From Callipepla californica brunnescens (taxonomy: Eukaryota; Chordata; Aves; Galliformes; Odontophoridae), in the NCBI GenBank assembly GCA_023055505.1, contig JALIRH010000045.1, forward strand, positions 4,300,180 through 4,364,179: a stretch of 64,000 nt of DNA. The letters run 5' to 3'. A model generated the notes under the pieces. It had not been told where the DNA came from. It saw only the letters and a program-made list of their open reading frames with translations, and ran no database searches. Positions 47,901 through 62,300 of the stretch are shown in pieces. Every line of letters starts with the position of its first letter. Position 1 is the stretch's first letter. Both the position numbers and the translations under genes were made by a program.

Positions 47901-50900
47901 GGTTCGATCGCGATTGCGATCCGGGAATCGGACACTTTCATTCCCAGCGGCCCCAGCGCACATCGTCGGCACCCGATTGGCTCAGCGTTGCACGTGACCG
48001 CCAGGAGCCCGCCCCAGAAGCGCGCATGCGCAGTACCGCTGCAGTGCTCGCTGCTGCCGCCTGTTGAGGAGAATTCGGTACTGCAGGCAGTGCCCAGACC
48101 CGGAAAAGAGCACAGCGCATGCGCGCAGAAACGCGGAAGTGGCGAACGTACATTCTGACCGCTCTGCACAGCGAGTCCGCCGAGCTCTATCATGCTTAGT
48201 CCTCCAAGCGATACTGCGCATGCGCATATAAACGTATAGAAAACTCCCGTTACTGCGGCTCTCCCAGGTGCCGGCGAGCAGCCCAGTTTTGGACCGCCAG
48301 CTCAACAACATATCCGATCGTCCGGTTTAGGATTCTGCTACTTTTATTGCCCGGTTTTGGGTTCGATCGCGATTGCGATCCGGGAATCGGACACTTTCAT
48401 TCCCAGCGGCCCCAGCGCACATCGTCGGCACCCGATTGGCTCAGCGTTGCACGTGACCGCCAGGAGCCCGCCCCAGAAGCGCGCATGCGCAGTACCGCTG
48501 CAGTGCTCGCTGCTGCCGCCTGTTGAGGAGAATTCGGTACTGCAGGCAGTGCCCAGACCCGGAAAAGAGCACAGCGCATGCGCGCAGAAACGCGGAAGTG
48601 GCGAACGTACATTCTGACCGCTCTGCACAGCGAGTCCGCCGAGCTCTATCATGCTTAGTCCTCCAAGCGATACTGCGCATGCGCATACAAACGTATAGAA
48701 AACTCCCGTTACTGCGGCTCTCCCAGGTGCCGGCGAGCAGCCCAGTTTTGGACCGCCAGCTCAACAACATATCCGATCGTCCGGTTTAGGATTCTGCTAC
48801 TTTTATTGCCCGGTTTTGGGTTCGATCGCGATTGCGATCCGGGAATCGGACACTTTCATTCCCAGCGGCCCCAGCGCACATCGTCGGCACCCGATTGGCT
48901 CAGCGTTGCACGTGACCGCCAGGAGCCCGCCCCAGAAGCGCGCATGCGCAGTACCGCTGCAGTGCTCGCTGCTGCCGCCTGTTGAGGAGAATTCGGTACT
49001 GCAGGCAGTGCCCAGACCCGGAAAAGAGCACAGCGCATGCGCGCAGAAACGCGGAAGTGGCGAACGTACATTCTGACCGCTCTGCACAGCGAGTCCGCCG
49101 AGCTCTATCATGCTTAGTCCTCCAAGCGATACTGCGCATGCGCATACAAACGTATAGAAAACTCCCGTTACTGCGGCTCTCCCAGGTGCCGGCGAGCAGC
49201 CCAGTTTTGGACCGCCAGCTCAACAACATATCCGATCGTCCGGTTTAGGATTCTGCTACTTTTATTGCCCGGTTTTGGGTTCGATCGCGATTGCGATCCG
49301 GGAATCGGACACTTTCATTCCCAGCGGCCCCAGCGCACATCGTCGGCACCCGATTGGCTCAGCGTTGCACGTGACCGCCAGGAGCCCGCCCCAGAAGCGC
49401 GCATGCGCAGTACCGCTGCAGTGCTCGCTGCTGCCGCCTGTTGAGGAGAATTCGGTACTGCAGGCAGTGCCCAGACCCGGAAAAGAGCACAGCGCATGCG
49501 CGCAGAAACGCGGAAGTGGCGAACGTACATTCTGACCGCTCTGCACAGCGAGTCCGCCGAGCTCTATCATGCTTAGTCCTCCAAGCGATACTGCGCATGC
49601 GCATACAAACGTATAGAAAACTCCCGTTACTGCGGCTCTCCCAGGTGCCGGCGAGCAGCCCAGTTTTGGACCGCCAGCTCAACAACATATCCGATCGTCC
49701 GGTTTAGGATTCTGCTACTTTTATTGCCCGGTTTTGGGTTCGATCGCGATTGCGATCCGGGAATCGGACACTTTCATTCCCAGCGGCCCCAGCGCACATC
49801 GTCGGCACCCGATTGGCTCAGCGTTGCACGTGACCGCCAGGAGCCCGCCCCAGAAGCGCGCATGCGCAGTACCGCTGCAGTGCTCGCTGCTGCCGCCTGT
49901 TGAGGAGAATTCGGTACTGCAGGCAGTGCCCAGACCCGGAAAAGAGCACAGCGCATGCGCGCAGAAACGCGGAAGTGGCGAACGTACATTCTGACCGCTC
50001 TGCACAGCGAGTCCGCCGAGCTCTATCATGCTTAGTCCTCCAAGCGATACTGCGCATGCGCATATAAACGTATAGAAAACTCCCGTTACTGCGGCTCTCC
50101 CAGGTGCCGGCGAGCAGCCCAGTTTTGGACCGCCAGCTCAACAACATATCCGATCGTCCGGTTTAGGATTCTGCTACTTTTATTGCCCGGTTTTGGGTTC
50201 GATCGCGATTGCGATCCGGGAATCGGACACTTTCATTCCCAGCAGCCCCAGCGCACATCGTCGGCACCCGATTGGCTCAGCGTTGCACGTGACCGCCAGG
50301 AGCCCGCCCCAGAAGCGCGCATGCGCAGTACCGCTGCAGTGCTCACTGCTGCCGCCTGTTGAGGAGAATTCGGTACTGCAGGCAGTGCCCAGACCCGGAA
50401 AAGAGCACAGCGCATGCGCGCAGAAACGCGGAAGTGGCGAACGTACATTTTGACCGCTCTGCACAGCGAGTCCGCCGAGCTCTATCATGCTTAGTCCTCC
50501 AAGCGATACTGCGCATGCGCATATAAACGTATAGAAAACTCCCGTTACTGCGGCTCTCCCAGGTGCCGGCGAGCATCCCAGTTTTGGACCGCCAGCTCAA
50601 CAACATATCCGATCGTCCGGTTTAGGATTCTGCTACTTTTATTGCCCGGTTTTGGGTTCGATCGCGATTGCGATCCGGGAATCGGACACTTTCATTCCCA
50701 GCGGCCCCAGCGCACATCGTCGGCACCCGATTGGCTCAGCGTTGCACGTGACCGCCAGGAGCCCGCCCCAGAAGCGCGCATGCGCAGTACCGCTGCAGTG
50801 CTCGCTGCTGCCGCCTGTTGAGGAGAATTCGGTACTGCAGGCAGTGCCCAGACCCGGAAAAGAGCACAGCGCATGCGCGCAGAAACGCGGAAGTGGCGAA

Positions 50901-53392
50901 CGTACATTCTGACCGCTCTGCACAGCGAGTCCGCCGAGCTCTATCATGCTTAGTCCTTCAAGCGATACTGCGCATGCGCATACAAACGTATAGAAAACTC
51001 CCGTTACTGCGGCTCTCCCAGGTGCCGGCGAGCAGCCCAGTTTTGGACCGCCAGCTCAACAACATATCCGATCGTCCGGTTTAGGATTCTGCTACTTTTA
51101 TTGCCCGGTTTTGGGTTCGATCGCGATTGCGATCCGGGAATCGGACACTTTCATTCCCAGCGGCCCCAGCGCACATTGTCGGCACCCGATTGGCTCAGCG
51201 TTGCACGTGACCGCCAGGAGCCCGCCCCAGAAGCGCGCATGCGCAGTACTGCTGCAGTGCTCGCTGCTGCCGCCTGTTGAGGAGAATTCGGTACTGCAGG
51301 CAGTGCCCAGACCCGGAAAAGAGCACAGCGCATGCGCGCAGAAACGCGGAAGTGGCGAACGTACATTCTGACCGCTCTGCACAGCGAGTCCGCCGAGCTC
51401 TATCATGCTTAGTCCTCCAAGCGATACTGCGCATGCGCATACAAACGTATAGAAAACTCCCGTTACTGCGGCTCTCCCAGGTGCCGGCGAGCAGCCCAGT
51501 TTTGGACCGCCAGCTCAACAACATATCCGATCGTCCGGTTTAGGATTCTGCTACTTTTATTGCCCGGTTTTGGGTTCGATCGCGATTGCGATCCGGGAAT
51601 CGGACACTTTCATTCCCAGCGGCCCCAGCGCACATCGTCGGCACCCGATTGGCTCAGCGTTGCACGTGACCGCCAGGAGCCCGCCCCAGAAGCGCGCATG
51701 CGCAGTACTGCTGCAGTGCTCGCTGCTGCCGCCTGTTGAGGAGAATTCGGTACTGCAGGCAGTGCCCAGACTCGGAAAAGAGCACAGCGCATGCGCGCAG
51801 AAACGCGGAAGTGGCGAACGTACATTCTGACCGCTCTGCACAGCGAGTCCGCCGAGCTCTATCATGCTTAGTCCTCCAAGCGATACTGCGCATGCGCATA
51901 CAAACGTATAGAAAACTCCCGTTACTGCGGCTCTCCCAGGTGCCGGCGAGCAGCCCAGTTTTGGACCGCCAGCTCAACAACATATCCGATCGTCCGGTTT
52001 AGGATTCTGCTACTTTTATTGCCCGGTTTTGGGTTCGATCGCGATTGCGATCCGGGAATCGGACACTTTCATTCCCAGCGGCCCCAGCGCACATCGTCGG
52101 CACCCGATTGGCTCAGCGTTGCACGTGACCGCCAGGAGCCCGCCCCAGAAGCGCGCATGCGCAGTACCGCTGCAGTGCTCACTGCTGCCGCCTGTTGAGG
52201 AGAATTCGGTACTGCAGGCAGTGCCCAGACCCGGAAAAGAGCACAGCGCATGCGCGCAGAAACGCGGAAGTGGCGAACGTACATTCTGACCGCTCTGCAC
52301 AGCGAGTCCGCCGAGCTCTATCATGCTTAGTCCTCCAAGCGATACTGCGCATGCGCATACAAACGTATAGAAAACTCCCGTTACTGCGGCTCTCCCAGGT
52401 GCCGGCGAGCAGCCCAGTTTTGGGCAGCCAGCTCAACAACATATCCGATCGTCCGGTTTAGGATTCTGCTACTTTTATTGCCCGGTTTTGGGTTCGATCG
52501 CGATTGCGATCCGGGAATCGGACATTTTCATTCCCAGCGGCCCCAGCGCACATCGTCGGCACCCGATTGGCTCAGCGTTGCACGTGACCGCCAGGAGCCC
52601 GCCCCAGAAGCGCGCATGCGCAGTACCGCTGCAGTGCTCACTGCTGCCGCCTGTTGAGGAGAATTCGGTACTGCAGGCAGTGCCCAGACCCGGAAAAGAG
52701 CACAGCGCATGCGCGCAGAAACGCGGAAGTGGCGAACGTACATTCTGACCGCTCTGCACAGCGAGTCCGCCGAGCTCTATCATGCTTAGTCCTCCAAGCG
52801 ATACTGCACATGCGCATACAAACGTATAGAAAACTCCCGTTACTGCAGCTCTCCCAGGTGCCGGCGAGCAGCCCAGTTTTGGACCGCCAGCTCAACAACA
52901 TATCCGATCGTCCGGTTTAGGATTCTGCTACTTTTATTGCCCGGTTTTGGGTTCGATCGCGATTGCGATCCGGGAATCGGACATTTTCATTCCCAGCGGC
53001 CCCAGCGCACATCGTCGGCACCCGATTGGCTCAGCGTTGCACGTGACCGCCAGGAGCCCGCCCCAGAAGCGCGCATGCGCAGTACCGCTGCAGTGCTCAC
53101 TGCTGCCGCCTGTTGAGGAGAATTCGGTACTGCAGGCAGTGCCCAGACCCGGAAAAGAGCACAGCGCATGCGCGCAGAAACGCGGAAGTGGCGAACGTAC
53201 ATTCTGACCGCTCTGCACAGCGAGTCCGCCGAGCTCTATCATGCTTAGTCCTCCAAGCGATACTGCGCATGCGCATACAAACGTATAGAAAACTCCCGTT
53301 ACTGCGGCTCTCCCAGGTGCCGGCGAGCAGCCCAGTTTTGGACCGCCAGCTCAACAACATATCCGATCGTCCGGTTTAGGATTCTGCTACTT
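41918..53392 (+). repeat. Higher-order block B: duplicate of block A
   Basis: The markers of block A recur in the same order at +11,475 or +11,476 bases (25 x 459, plus the one-base insertion): for example AGAATACGG at 44862 and TTTTGGGCAGCC at 52418. Only a handful of differences were noticed, such as CATTCAGACC in the unit from 43754, TTGAGCAGA near 44395, and GGTATTGC with CAGCAAGTC in the unit from 46049. Confidence 0.85.
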
Positions 53393-56300
53393 TTATTGCC
53401 CGGTTTTGGGTTCGATCGCGATTGCGATCCGGGAATCGGACACTTTCATTCCCAGCGGCCCCAGCGCACATCGTCGGCACCCGATTGGCTCAGCGTTGCA
53501 CGTGACCGCCAGGAGCCCGCCCCAGAAGCGCGCATGCGCAGTACCGCTGCAGTGCTCACTGCTGCCGCCTGTTGAGGAGAATTCGGTACTGCAGGCAGTG
53601 CCCAGACCCGGAAAAGAGCACAGCGCATGCGCGCAGAAACGCGGAAGTGGCGAACGTACATTCTGACCGCTCTGCACAGCGAGTCCGCCGAGCTTTATCA
53701 TGCTTAGTCCTCCAAGCGATACTGCGCATGCGCATACAAACGTATAGAAAACTCCCGTTACTGCGGCTCTCCCAGGTGCCGGCGAGCAGCCCAGTTTTGG
53801 ACCGCCAGCTCAACAACATATCCGATCGTCCGGTTTAGGATTCTGCTACTTTTATTGCCCGGTTTTGGGTTCGATCGCGATTGCGATCCGGGAATCGGAC
53901 ACTTTCATTCCCAGCGGCCCCAGCGCACATCGTCGGCACCCGATTGGCTCAGCGTTGCACGTGACCGCCAGGAGCCCGCCCCAGAAGCGCGCATGCGCAG
54001 TACCGCTGCAGTGCTCGCTGCTGCCGCCTGTTGAGGAGAATTCGGTACTGCAGGCAGTGCCCAGACCCGGAAAAGAGCACAGCGCATGCGCGCAGAAACG
54101 CGGAAGTGGCGAACGTACATTCTGACCGCTCTGCACAGCGAGTCCGCCGAGCTCTATCATGCTTAGTCCTCCAAGCGATACTGCGCATGCGCATACAAAC
54201 GTATAGAAAACTCCCGTTACTGCGGCTCTCCCAGGTGCCGGCGAGCAGCCCAGTTTTGGACCGCCAGCTCAACAACATATCCGATCGTCCGGTTTAGGAT
54301 TCTGCTACTTTTATTGCCCGGTTTTGGGTTCGATCGCGATTGCGATCCGGGAATCGGACACTTTCATTCCCAGCGGCCCCAGCGCACATCGTCGGCACCC
54401 GATTGGCTCAGCGTTGCACGTGACCGCCAGGAGCCCGCCCCAGAAGCGCGCATGCGCAGTACCGCTGCAGTGCTCGCTGCTGCCGCCTGTTGAGGAGAAT
54501 TCGGTACTGCAGGCAGTGCCCAGACCCGGAAAAGAGCACAGCGCATGCGCGCAGAAACGCGGAAGTGGCGAACGTACATTCTGACCGCTCTGCACAGCGA
54601 GTCCGCCGAGCTCTATCATGCTTAGTCCTCCAAGCGATACTGCGCATGCGCATACAAACGTATAGAAAACTCCCGTTACTGCGGCTCTCCCAGGTGCCGG
54701 CGAGCAGCCCAGTTTTGGACCGCCAGCTCAACAACATATCCGATCGTCCGGTTTAGGATTCTGCTACTTTTATTGCCCGGTTTTGGGTTCGATCGCGATT
54801 GCGATCCGGGAATCGGACACTTTCATTCCCAGCGGCCCCAGCGCACATCGTCGGCACCCGATTGGCTCAGCGTTGCACGTGACCGCCAGGAGCCCGCCCC
54901 AGAAGCGCGCATGCGCAGTACCGCTGCAGTGCTCGCTGCTGCCGCCTGTTGAGGAGAATTCGGTACTGCAGGCAGTGCCCAGACCCGGAAAAGAGCACAG
55001 CGCATGCGCGCAGAAACGCGGAAGTGGCGAACGTACATTCTGACCGCTCTGCACAGCGAGTCCGCCGAGCTCTATCATGCTTAGTCCTCCAAGCGATACT
55101 GCGCATGCGCATACAAACGTATAGAAAACTCCCGTTACTGCGGCTCTCCCAGGTGCCGGCGAGCAGCCCAGTTTTGGACCGCCAGCTCAACAACATATCC
55201 GATCGTCCGGTTTAGGATTCTGCTACTTTTATTGCCCGGTTTTGGGTTCGATCGCGATTGCGATCCGGGAATCGGACACTTTCATTCCCAGCGGCCCCAG
55301 CGCACATCGTCGGCACCCGATTGGCTCAGCGTTGCACGTGACCGCCAGGAGCCCGCCCCAGAAGCGCGCATGCGCAGTACCGCTGCAGTGCTCGCTGCTG
55401 CCGCCTGTTGAGGAGAATTCGGTACTGCAGGCAGTGCCCAGACCCGGAAAAGAGCACAGCGCATGCGCGCAGAAACGCGGAAGTGGCGAACGTACATTCT
55501 GACCGCTCTGCACAGCGAGTCCGCCGAGCTCTATCATGCTTAGTCCTCCAAGCGATACTGCGCATGCGCATACAAACGTATAGAAAACTCCCGTTACTGC
55601 GGCTCTCCCAGGTGCCGGCGAGCAGCCCAGTTTTGGACCGCCAGCTCAACAACATATCCGATCGTCCGGTTTAGGATTCTGCTACTTTTATTGCCCGGTT
55701 TTGGGTTCGATCGCGATTGCGATCCGGGAATCGGACACTTTCATTCCCAGCGGCCCCAGCGCACATCGTCGGCACCCGATTGGCTCAGCGTTGCACGTGA
55801 CCGCCAGGAGCCCGCCCCAGAAGCGCGCATGCGCAGTACCGCTGCAGTGCTCGCTGCTGCCGCCTGTTGAGGAGAATTCGGTACTGCAGGCAGTGCCCAG
55901 ACCCGGAAAAGAGCACAGCGCATGCGCGCAGAAACGCGGAAGTGGCGAACGTACATTCTGACCGCTCTGCACAGCGAGTCCGCCGAGCTCTATCATGCTT
56001 AGTCCTTCAAGCGATACTGCGCATGCGCATACAAACGTATAGAAAACTCCCGTTACTGCGGCTCTCCCAGGTGCCGGCGAGCAGCCCAGTTTTGGACCGC
56101 CAGCTCAACAACATATCCGATCGTCCGGTTTAGGATTCTGCTACTTTTATTGCCCGGTTTTGGGTTCGATCGCGATTGCGATCCGGGAATCGGACACTTT
56201 CATTCCCAGCGGCCCCAGCGCACATCGTCGGCACCCGATTGGCTCAGCGTTGCACGTGACCGCCAGGAGCCCGCCCCAGAAGCGCGCATGCGCAGTACCG

Positions 56301-59300
56301 CTGCAGTGCTCGCTGCTGCCGCCTGTTGAGGAGAATTCGGTACTGCAGGCAGTGCCCAGACCAGGAAAAGAGCACAGCGCATGCGCGCAGAAACGCGGAA
56401 GTGGCGAACGTACATTCTGACCGCTCTGCACAGCGAGTCCGCCGAGCTCTATCATGCTTAGTCCTCCAAGCGATACTGCGCATGCGCATACAAACGTATA
56501 GAAAACTCCCGTTACTGCGGCTCTCCCAGGTGCCGGCGAGCAGCCCAGTTTTGGACCGCCAGCTCAACAACATATCCGATCGTCCGGTTTAGGATTCTGC
56601 TACTTTTATTGCCCGGTTTTGGGTTCGATCGCGATTGCGATCCGGGAATCGGACACTTTCATTCCCAGCGGCCCCAGCGCACATCGTCGGCACCCGATTG
56701 GCTCAGCGTTGCACGTGACCGCCAGGAGCCCGCCCCAGAAGCGCGCATGCGCAGTACCGCTGCAGTGCTCGCTGCTGCCGCCTGTTGAGGAGAATTCGGT
56801 ACTGCAGGCAGTGCCCAGACCCGGAAAAGAGCACAGCGCATGCGCGCAGAAACGCGGAAGTGGCGAACGTACATTCTGACCGCTCTGCACAGCGAGTCCG
56901 CCGAGCTCTATCATGCTTAGTCCTCCAAGCGATACTGCGCATGCGCATACAAACGTATAGAAAACTCCCGTTACTGCGGCTCTCCCAGGTGCCGGCGAGC
57001 AGCCCAGTTTTGGACCGCCAGCTCAACAACATATCCGATCGTCCGGTTTAGGATTCTGCTACTTTTATTGCCCGGTTTTGGGTTCGATCGCGATTGCGAT
57101 CCGGGAATCGGACACTTTCATTCCCAGCGGCCCCAGCGCACATCGTCGGCACCCGATTGGCTCAGCGTTGCACGTGACCGCCAGGAGCCCGCCCCAGAAG
57201 CGCGCATGCGCAGTACCGCTGCAGTGCTCGCTGCTGCCGCCTGTTGAGGAGAATTCGGTACTGCAGGCAGTGCCCAGACCCGGAAAAGAGCACAGCGCAT
57301 GCGCGCAGAAACGCGGAAGTGGCGAACGTACATTCTGACCGCTCTGCACAGCGAGTCCGCCGAGCTCTATCATGCTTAGTCCTCCAAGCGATACTGCGCA
57401 TGCGCATACAAACGTATAGAAAACTCCCGTTACTGCGGCTCTCCCAGGTGCCGGCGAGCAGCCCAGTTTTGGACCGCCAGCTCAACAACATATCCGATCG
57501 TCCGGTTTAGGATTCTGCTACTTTTATTGCCCGGTTTTGGGTTCGATCGCGATTGCGATCCGGGAATCGGACACTTTCATTCCCAGCGGCCCCAGCGCAC
57601 ATCGTCGGCACCCGATTGGCTCAGCGTTGCACGTGACCGCCAGGAGCCCGCCCCAGAAGCGCGCATGCGCAGTACCGCTGCAGTGCTCGCTGCTGCCGCC
57701 TGTTGAGGAGAATTCGGTACTGCAGGCAGTGCCCAGACCCGGAAAAGAGCACAGCGCATGCGCGCAGAAACGCGGAAGTGGCGAACGTACATTCTGACCG
57801 CTCTGCACAGCGAGTCCGCCGAGCTTTATCATGCTTAGTCCTTCAAGCGATACTGCGCATGCGCATACAAACGTATAGAAAACTCCCGTTACTGCGGCTC
57901 TCCCAGGTGCCGGCGAGCAGCCCAGTTTTGGACCGCCAGCTCAACAACATATCCGATCGTCCGGTTTAGGATTCTGCTACTTTTATTGCCCGGTTTTGGG
58001 TTCGATCGCGATTGCGATCCGGGAATCGGACACTTTCATTCCCAGCGGCCCCAGCGCACATCGTCGGCACCCGATTGGCTCAGCGTTGCACGTGACCGCC
58101 AGGAGCCCGCCCCAGAAGCGCGCATGCGCAGTACCGCTGCAGTGCTCGCTGCTGCCGCCTGTTGAGGAGAATACGGTACTGCAGGCAGTGCCCAGACCCG
58201 GAAAAGAGCACAGCGCATGCGCGCAGAAACGCGGAAGTGGCGAACGTACATTCTGACCGCTCTGCACAGCGAGTCCGCCGAGCTCTATCATGCTTAGTCC
58301 TCCAAGCGATACTGCGCATGCGCATACAAACGTATAGAAAACTCCCGTTACTGCGGCTCTCCCAGGTGCCGGCGAGCATCCCAGTTTTGGACCGCCAGCT
58401 CAACAACATATCCGATCGTCCGGTTTAGGATTCTGCTACTTTTATTGCCCGGTTTTGGGTTCGATCGCGATTGCGATCCGGGAATCGGACACTTTCATTC
58501 CCAGCAGCCCCAGCGCAAATCGTCGGCACCCGATTGGCTCAGCGTTGCACGTGACCGCCAGGAGCCCGCCCCAGAAGCGCGCATGCGCAGTACCGCTGCA
58601 GTGCTCACTGCTGCCGCCTGTTGAGGAGAATTCGGTACTGCAGGCAGTGCCCAGACCCGGAAAAGAGCACAGCGCATGCGCGCAGAAACGCGGAAGTGGC
58701 GAACGTACATTCTGACCGCTCTGCACAGCGAGTCCGCCGAGCTCTATCATGCTTAGTCCTCCAAGCGATACTGCGTATGCGCATATAAACGTATAGAAAA
58801 CTCCCGTTACTGCGGCTCTCCCAGGTGCCGGCGAGCAGCCCAGTTTTGGACCGCCAGCTCAACAACATATCCGATCGTCCGGTTTAGGATTCTGCTACTT
58901 TTATTGCCCGGTTTTGGGTTCGATCGCGATTGCGATCCGGGAATCGGACACTTTCATTCCCAGCGGCCCCAGCGCACATCGTCGGCACCCGATTGGCTCA
59001 GCGTTGCACGTGACCGCCAGGAGCCCGCCCCAGAAGCGCGCATGCGCAGTACCGCTGCAGTGCTCGCTGCTGCCGCCTGTTGAGGAGAATTCGGTACTGC
59101 AGGCAGTGCCCAGACCCGGAAAAGAGCACAGCGCATGCGCGCAGAAACGCGGAAGTGGCGAACGTACATTCTGACCGCTCTGCACAGCGAGTCCGCCGAG
59201 CTCTATCATGCTTAGTCCTTCAAGCGATACTGCGCATGCGCATACAAACGTATAGAAAACTCCCGTTACTGCGGCTCTCCCAGGTGCCGGCGAGCAGCCC

Positions 59301-62300
59301 AGTTTTGGACCGCCAGCTCAACAACATATCCGATCGTCCGGTTTAGGATTCTGCTACTTTTATTGCCCGGTTTTGGGTTCGATCGCGATTGCGATCCGGG
59401 AATCGGACACTTTCATTCCCAGCGGCCCCAGCGCACATCGTCGGCACCCGATTGGCTCAGCGTTGCACGTGACCGCCAGGAGCCCGCCCCAGAAGCGCGC
59501 ATGCGCAGTACCGCTGCAGTGCTCGCTGCTGCCGCCTGTTGAGGAGAATTCGGTATTGCAGGCAGTGCCCAGACCCGGAAAAGAGCACAGCGCATGCGCG
59601 CAGAAACGCGGAAGTGGCGAACGTACATTCTGACCGCTCTGCACAGCAAGTCCGCCGAGCTCTATCATGCTTAGTCCTCCAAGCGATACTGCGCATGCGC
59701 ATACAAACGTATAGAAAACTCCCGTTACTGCGGCTCTCCCAGGTGCCGGCGAGCATCCCAGTTTTGGACCGCCAGCTCAACAACATATCCGATCGTCCGG
59801 TTTAGGATTCTGCTACTTTTATTGCCCGGTTTTGGGTTCGATCGCGATTGCGATCCGGGAATCGGACACTTTCATTCCCAGCGGCCCCAGCGCACATCGT
59901 CGGCACCCGATTGGCTCAGCGTTGCACGTGACCGCCAGGAGCCCGCCCCAGAAGCGCGCATGCGCAGTACCGCTGCAGTGCTCGCTGCTGCCGCCTGTTG
60001 AGGAGAATTCGGTACTGCAGGCAGTGCCCAGACCCGGAAAAGAGCACAGCGCATGCGCGCAGAAACGCGGAAGTGGCGAACGTACATTCTGACCGCTCTG
60101 CACAGCGAGTCCGCCGAGCTCTATCATGCTTAGTCCTCCAAGCGATACTGCGCATGCGCATACAAACGTATAGAAAACTCCCGTTACTGCGGCTCTCCCA
60201 GGTGCCGGCGAGCATCCCAGTTTTGGACCGCCAGCTCAACAACATATCCGATCGTCCGGTTTAGGATTCTGCTACTTTTATTGCCCGGTTTTGGGTTCGA
60301 TCGCGATTGCGATCCGGGAATCGGACACTTTCATTCCCAGCGGCCCCAGCGCACATCGTCGGCACCCGATTGGCTCAGCGTTGCACGTGACCGCCAGGAG
60401 CCCGCCCCAGAAGCGCGCATGCGCAGTACCGCTGCAGTGCTCACTGCTGCCGCCTGTTGAGGAGAATTCGGTACTGCAGGCAGTGCCCAGACCCGGAAAA
60501 GAGCACAGCGCATGCGCGCAGAAACGCGGAAGTGGCGAACGTACATTCTGACCGCTCTGCACAGCGAGTCCGCCGAGCTCTATCATGCTTAGTCCTCCAA
60601 GCGATACTGCGCATGCGCATACAAACGTATAGAAAACTCCCGTTACTGCGGCTCTCCCAGGTGCCGGCGAGCAGCCCAGTTTTGGACCGCCAGCTCAACA
60701 ACATATCCGATCGTCCGGTTTAGGATTCTGCTACTTTTATTGCCCGGTTTTGGGTTCGATCGCGATTGCGATCCGGGAATCGGACACTTTCATTCCCAGC
60801 GGCCCCAGCGCACATCGTCGGCACCCGATTGGCTCAGCGTTGCACGTGACCGCCAGGAGCCCGCCCCAGAAGCGCGCATGCGCAGTACCGCTGCAGTGCT
60901 CGCTGCTGCCGCCTGTTGAGGAGAATTCGGTACTGCAGGCAGTGCCCAGACCCGGAAAAGAGCACAGCGCATGCGCGCAGAAACGCGGAAGTGGCGAACG
61001 TACATTCTGACCGCTCTGCACAGCGAGTCCGCCGAGCTCTATCATGCTTAGTCCTCCAAGCGATACTGCGCATGCGCATACAAACGTATAGAAAACTCCC
61101 GTTACTGCGGCTCTCCCAGGTGCCGGCGAGCAGCCCAGTTTTGGACCGCCAGCTCAACAACATATCCGATCGTCCGGTTTAGGATTCTGCTACTTTTATT
61201 GCCCGGTTTTGGGTTCGATCGCGATTGCGATCCGGGAATCGGACACTTTCATTCCCAGCGGCCCCAGCGCACATCGTCGGCACCCGATTGGCTCAGCGTT
61301 GCACGTGACCGCCAGGAGCCCGCCCCAGAAGCGCGCATGCGCAGTACCGCTGCAGTGCTCGCTGCTGCCGCCTGTTGAGGAGAATTCGGTACTGCAGGCA
61401 GTGCCCAGACCCGGAAAAGAGCACAGCGCATGCGCGCAGAAACGCGGAAGTGGCGAACGTACATTCTGACCGCTCTGCACAGCGAGTCCGCCGAGCTCTA
61501 TCATGCTTAGTCCTCCAAGCGATACTGCGCATGCGCATACAAACGTATAGAAAACTCCCGTTACTGCGGCTCTCCCAGGTGCCGGCGAGCAGCCCAGTTT
61601 TGGACCGCCAGCTCAACAACATATCCGATCGTCCGGTTTAGGATTCTGCTACTTTTATTGCCCGGTTTTGGGTTCGATCGCGATTGCGATCCGGGAATCG
61701 GACACTTTCATTCCCAGCGGCCCCAGCGCACATCGTCGGCACCCGATTGGCTCAGCGTTGCACGTGACCGCCAGGAGCCCGCCCCAGAAGCGCGCATGCG
61801 CAGTACCGCTGCAGTGCTCGCTGCTGCCGCCTGTTGAGGAGAATTCGGTACTGCAGGCAGTGCCCAGACCCGGAAAAGAGCACAGCGCATGCGCGCAGAA
61901 ACGCGGAAGTGGCGAACGTACATTCTGACCGCTCTGCACAGCGAGTCCGCCGAGCTCTATCATGCTTAGTCCTTCAAGCGATACTGCGCATGCGCATACA
62001 AACGTATAGAAAACTCCCGTTACTGCGGCTCTCCCAGGTGCCGGCGAGCAGCCCAGTTTTGGACCGCCAGCTCAACAACATATCCGATCGTCCGGTTTAG
62101 GATTCTGCTACTTTTATTGCCCGGTTTTGGGTTCGATCGCGATTGCGATCCGGGAATCGGACACTTTCATTCCCAGCGGCCCCAGCGCACATTGTCGGCA
62201 CCCGATTGGCTCAGCGTTGCACGTGACCGCCAGGAGCCCGCCCCAGAAGCGCGCATGCGCAGTACTGCTGCAGTGCTCGCTGCTGCCGCCTGTTGAGGAG

